Source: Crithidia fasciculata (taxonomy: Eukaryota > Euglenozoa > Kinetoplastea > Trypanosomatida > Trypanosomatidae). Taken from it: a DNA stretch of 64,000 nucleotides. Below the pieces are notes generated by a model. The model saw only the letters and a program-made list of their open reading frames with translations, was not told the DNA's origin and made no database searches. The stretch is from positions 496,001 through 560,000 of the forward strand of contig CM003416.1 of NCBI GenBank assembly GCA_000331325.2. Reading direction: 5' to 3'. The translations under genes were made by a program, and so were the position numbers. Shown here piece by piece: positions 59,979 to 64,000 of this stretch. Positions within the stretch are counted from its first letter, which is position 1. Each line of letters begins with the position of its first letter.

Positions 59979-61712
59979 ATGCACGCACACACGACTGTCT
60001 ACTCCTCCCCTCTCAGCCCCAAGGAGCGAGACATGACCGCAGAGATGCGCTACAGTGAGAGCGCCACGGCACCGCCGCACGACGACACCACTGCCTTTGC
60101 CGGTGCTGCCGACATCCCCCACAACACGAGCAGTTGGGAGCTGCTGGAGATCGTGGGCAACGATGCTGCGGCACACGCCGTCGCAGGTGCAGCGCAGCTT
60201 CACGCCGTTGCGGATGCGTGCAATGCAAACGCGGACGAGGATATGACAAAAGGGGAGAAGGAGGAGGAGGAAACTACTAACGCACCTCTTCCTCCTGCCG
60301 CACCGCACGACTTTACACTCTCCGCCGCAGTGAGTGGACGTGTATCGCCCGCCAACACCGTCTCGAGTGCGTGGTCGCTCGTCTCAACGCCGTCGGAGGG
60401 TCGCTGCAGTGGCCGCCGCAGCGCTGCCCTGCACCACCACCACCACCATCACCAACAGACTCAGCTACCTTTTGCGCCGATCAGCTGTGGCGATGCGCTG
60501 CCGGTGCTGCCTGCCGACGGTGCGAAGGAAGCCGGTGACGCGGATGATGGCCACCGAGGGACGCTGCCGCACAGAGGTTCGCTGGGTGTGTCGCAGACCT
60601 TTTCGATTGCCTCACCCCCGCCGTCCCCCGTACCACAGCACATACGCGATGCGGCCTCGCTTGGTGAAGGCTGGTCCGCCACGAGCTACGAGGAGGTGTG
60701 CATGAGTGAAGCGCTGCGCCAGAGTCGGCAGGGCAGCGGGGTGATCTCAGCTGGCATGTCCATGTCTACCTGCACGGCGTCATCGCCTCCGCGCGTTGCG
60801 CCGCTGCTGGTGGCTGATCAACGTGCGCTGGAGGGGGCGGACATGCGTGCCGTGTCCGGACGCTGCCCACCGCCTATTCCCTGCCTCCACGGATCCAATC
60901 CAGAGTGTGGAGAAGCAGGGAGTGGATGCGCTGCTGCTGGCGGTCGTGCAGCGGCTCCTCACTCCCCCACAACAGCCCAGCTCATGTCGTGGCTGGCCGG
61001 TGTGCGGGCGACGGCACCGGACGAAACGGCCGCCACCGCACACCACGGCGCCGCCGCACGGCTCTCGACGGCGTGGACGGCACGGCGCATTTCGTTCCTC
61101 TCGTCCTCCTCTACGGCGGCTGCGGCGCTCTCCGCCACGCTTCTTTCTCGTGCCTCGCTGCCCGGCTTTGCAGAGATGCCGCCGCAGCCGCAGCCCCACC
61201 TGCCTTCCGTCCCCTCCATCCCAAGTCTCTCGCCCTCCCCAGCGGTCCTGTCCCCTCCTCCCTCGACGCTGTTGGACGAGATGGCTTTCTGGTGGTCGCG
61301 CACACGCGTGGTCTGCGCGGACGGCTCGCAGCAGGCTCTGCGTGGTTTAAACCGCATCTGCTGTTACGTCTGGACCGACCTGAAGAACCACTGGTACCCG
61401 CAGCTGCGTCTCGTGCTGGGGGACCACTCGTGCGCCACGAAGTCCCGTCGCAGCAGCCGCCGCTCACGCCGTCGCATCACGGGGCGGCCGGCGGGAGGAT
61501 CGAAGGGGCAGTGGCGCAGCGTGTCTGCTCCCTGTCTTGTCAGCGGCGGGGAGGTGCGGTGGGGAGGCCGGCATGAGGTGCGGAGGAGCAGCGGCGAGGG
61601 CCGCTCGTCATCGTCGGCGTCGTCGACGCAGGGCGGTCTGCACACGTGCTTTGCCGTGACAGCTGATGCGGTCGCCTCGGCTGCGCAGGGGCTCCTCATG
61701 TTTCTGCTGTGA
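59979..61712 (+). CDS. unrecognised protein, low complexity
   Basis: A 577-residue protein of no family I know. The first ATG of the frame after the acceptor is used; a second at 60033 (MTAEMRYSE) is an alternative. Most of the protein is Ala/Ser/Pro/Thr-rich, with a His run (HHHHHHHH) near 152-159. One block looks ordered, at about 425-470, with aromatic and basic residues (DEMAFWWSRTRVVC, then NRICCYVWTDLKNHWYPQL). It is followed by an Arg/Ser-rich stretch and a mildly hydrophobic C-terminus ending LLMFLL. GC-rich codon use supports translation. Function unknown. Confidence 0.9.
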   Translation: MHAHTTVYSSPLSPKERDMTAEMRYSESATAPPHDDTTAFAGAADIPHNTSSWELLEIVGNDAAAHAVAGAAQLHAVADACNANADEDMTKGEKEEEETTNAPLPPAAPHDFTLSAAVSGRVSPANTVSSAWSLVSTPSEGRCSGRRSAALHHHHHHHQQTQLPFAPISCGDALPVLPADGAKEAGDADDGHRGTLPHRGSLGVSQTFSIASPPPSPVPQHIRDAASLGEGWSATSYEEVCMSEALRQSRQGSGVISAGMSMSTCTASSPPRVAPLLVADQRALEGADMRAVSGRCPPPIPCLHGSNPECGEAGSGCAAAGGRAAAPHSPTTAQLMSWLAGVRATAPDETAATAHHGAAARLSTAWTARRISFLSSSSTAAAALSATLLSRASLPGFAEMPPQPQPHLPSVPSIPSLSPSPAVLSPPPSTLLDEMAFWWSRTRVVCADGSQQALRGLNRICCYVWTDLKNHWYPQLRLVLGDHSCATKSRRSSRRSRRRITGRPAGGSKGQWRSVSAPCLVSGGEVRWGGRHEVRRSSGEGRSSSSASSTQGGLHTCFAVTADAVASAAQGLLMFLL

Positions 61713-64000
61713 AGACGCAGAGCTGGTGGTGGCGGCCGCCTCTCTCTCGCTTCCACTCGCTCTCTTCTCTAGCACGCTCCGTCGTACTCCCTTCTATGGT
61801 GGGGGCAGGAGGTAGAGAGGCCCGTGGCATCACGTCCACCATCACCGTCACACTGTCCTCTTGAATATCCATAACGGACCCCTTCCTCTTCTTCTCTCAG
61901 TATCATTTACGCTGTTTTTGCACTGAGAAAGAAACCCTTGTTGTACAACTCTTTATTTTTTCTTCTCTTTCTTGTACGTCTTCTTCCGTCTCGTAGAGCG
62001 CTTTGACTTGTCTCTGGCGTTTGCCGCAGCTTCAGGCCCGTACAGCGGTGCCTCCGCTCTCCTTTAGTGTTTCCCATTGTTTTCATCATGTCTGCGTGAG
62101 TGTGTATGTATGCGTGTATGTGTGGGTGTGTACATGAGCACCCACCAAAAAAATAAAGCTAGTACGCGCATATAACAATAGAATGACGTTGTTGTTTATT
62201 AGTCCTACGGTCGCTGTAGCAGATGAGAACAACAATAACAACAGCGAAAATGAAAAGACGACTGAGTGTGTACCCACAATAGTGAATTTCCAAAACTTTT
62301 TTTTTGTTCAGCCTGCTTTGCCTCTTTGTTGTTCTTTAATTTCTTTCCTCTGTCGTTCAGCAGTGCATTCGTGTTACTTCATGTCAAAAGGTTTGATTTT
62401 TGTTTTTTAGCCTACTTTACTAGTGTTCCTTCTGTCTTGTGCGTCACGGCACGCTCGATGACCACTGCAGAAAGGAAGCCACAACCGTCAGTGAGCAGCG
62501 GCACGGCGTCTGCGTGCGCTCTCGCTTAACGTTAAATCTTTTTGTCTCTTTTCCAAGAAAAAAAATCTCGACAACAAAAATAGTATTTCGGCTGCGATTG
62601 TGCTTTCCATTTTCCCCCCTTTTATTTCTCATTCTCCCCTACTGCTTCAGACAAGTGACAAGCAAAAAAACAAAAACAGTATAAAGACGGCGAGAGAGGG
62701 GAGGTGTCTTGATGGTGTATATGCGTGTGTTGTCGCTGTGGGATGAATTTGAGCGGAGGAGAGGGCGGTGGCGGTGCTGGACGGTGGGGCGACGCGGTAC
62801 AATCGCTCGCTTTCTCCAAAGCACGCTCATCACTCCTTCTTCTCATTACTATTATTATTATCTCTTGCTTTCTTTTATTTCAGGAAGGTAAAAGAGAAAA
62901 AGAAAAAAAATAGGAAGGACGTGTGTCGCTCTCTGTGTTTGCTTGTGTTTTCGTTGCTTTGCAGGATGAGTCAATATGTGAGAGAAAAAACAAAGGAAAA
63001 CTCAAATCTCTTTATAGTTTTTTTTTTTCATGTTCCGCGCCATTTTGTTTTCACTATTATTATTTTTTTGTCTCGCTCTCTTCTTTCATGTTCTCTTGTA
63101 GGAATACTATGATACACCTCTTTTTACCCGAGTGTCGACGAGCACGTTATCTTTATTTTTTTCTTTTCTCTTCCTCCTCTCATTCCTGTTGCTGCTTCAA
63201 TCAAGTAAGCAACATTTTCGTTCCTTTTTTCTGTTGTGCGTTGCCGGGCTGTTGTTCTCAAACCTGATCAATTTACCTTTGACAGTTGTTGGTGGTGGTG
63301 GCGCTGTCGCCGTCGCTGCGCGGGGGAAGCACCCTGCACCGCCGTGGTCCAATGCTCCGCACACGCGTACACAAACACACATACGCGTATTGTGTCGCGT
63401 GAGCGAGGGCAGAAAAATGCGTGTGCGTGTGTGTGCCAACTGCGCGGCTGTCGATGTACATGCGTGAGAGATGCCTTTGCGAGAGAATGGGACAAAACAA
63501 TGCTGCGTTTTCGCTTCTCATTGACCTAAATTGAGAAAAAAGAAACTTAAATAAAATCTTGATCATTTTGCAAGAGAAGTTCGCTGCGAGCAACACTGCG
63601 CGGTGTTCACTGCCACTGCAAGGATCCCTGTGCGGGGCTCGTGGTGAAGGCCACGTGCGCTAAACTACTCTTGCCGCCTTATGCCCATCGTTTGTTACAT
63701 GCGCAGTGAGGCGAGGGCAGCGAAAACCGAGAGAGAAAGGTGAAGCTTTCTTCTTTTTTTTTCCCTCCGAATGTACGACGGTGTACGTGTAGCCCAGTAG
63801 TGCAGCTCGTCAACCCCTCTACCTATCCCTTGTCCTCTCCTCGGCAACGTCATTAATATTTTTCCTTTTCCCTGCTCTTGTTCCCACGCTGCTCTGCGTC
63901 GCCCGATTCCCATCGCGCCCACTGCCATTTGGAAAAAAAACAAAAATTTCCAGCCTTCACCATCACGACCGTGTCCTTTTGGAAGACAAATTCGAGCCAC
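61713..64000. other. terminal intergenic/UTR sequence
   Basis: 2.3 kb without a convincing gene on either strand. It is T-rich with TG/GT repeats (62096-62132) and CT tracts; a GC-rich patch at 62700-62820 has no good ORF. It is presumably the 3'UTR of the last gene plus upstream sequence of a gene to the right. Confidence 0.6.

Noticed and set aside
61713-64000. Minus-strand gene or strand switch at the right end
   Set aside because: No minus-strand frame has coding-like composition (the longest, 63695-64000, is low complexity), so there is no support for a switch.
1-64000. tRNA, snoRNA, retroposon, CRISPR or prophage elements
   Set aside because: I looked for cloverleaf-like or reverse-transcriptase-like sequence and direct-repeat arrays and saw none. 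Degenerate short retroposons in UTRs cannot be excluded by eye.

Overview
The window looks like nuclear DNA of a trypanosomatid, most like Leishmania, Leptomonas or Crithidia. Seventeen convincing protein genes all lie on the + strand, head to tail. None shows a cis-intron, and they are separated by 0.6-3.5 kb of T-rich, pyrimidine-rich, CA-rich DNA. Almost every start codon has a long polypyrimidine tract followed by an AG a short way upstream, which is the layout of trans-spliced polycistronic transcription. Coding regions are GC-rich and full of Ala, Ser, Pro, Gln and Thr runs. I see no strand switch, RNA gene, transposon, CRISPR array or bacterial-type promoter, so the window appears to be the interior of one directional gene cluster. 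The order resembles part of Leishmania chromosome 17 as I remember it (the UDP-sugar pyrophosphorylase locus), but I could not check this.

Left part (1-29 kb). First comes a protein with a disordered Gly/Met/Asn-rich N-terminus, eight LxRxxS motifs, and a C-terminal domain that reads like a kinesin motor without its P-loop. After an unusually long 3.5-kb gap come three tandem alpha/beta hydrolase paralogues. The first ends in SKL (glycosomal import signal), the second is plain, and the third carries a low-complexity tail of about 500 residues. Then follow a PLAC8-like Cys-rich protein, a coiled-coil protein that may hide another degenerate kinesin-like fold, a ubiquitin-specific protease, and a polyprenol-reductase-like (SRD5A3 family) membrane enzyme.

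Middle part (29-52 kb). A true kinesin motor is fused to armadillo repeats and up to three calpain-III-like beta-sandwich modules. It is followed by a 113-residue probable mitochondrial protein, a very long NSUN/NOP2-type RNA cytosine methyltransferase, a CEP164 homologue (flagellar transition fibre), and a 5'-3' exoribonuclease of the XRN family. The exoribonuclease ends in a two-helix membrane hairpin plus a RanBP2 zinc finger. UDP-sugar pyrophosphorylase follows and ends in AKL.

Right part (52-64 kb). Three large proteins I do not recognise follow. Two of them share a beta-strand/TPxTTA/helix element suggestive of a split ubiquitin-like fold. The last 2.3 kb holds no convincing gene.

The genes do not form a pathway; in these organisms neighbours are usually functionally unrelated and are regulated through their UTRs. 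Recurring themes are microtubule/flagellum proteins (two to three kinesin-type folds, CEP164) and glycosome-tagged enzymes. The most novel-looking item is the apparently membrane-anchored XRN with a RanBP2 finger.
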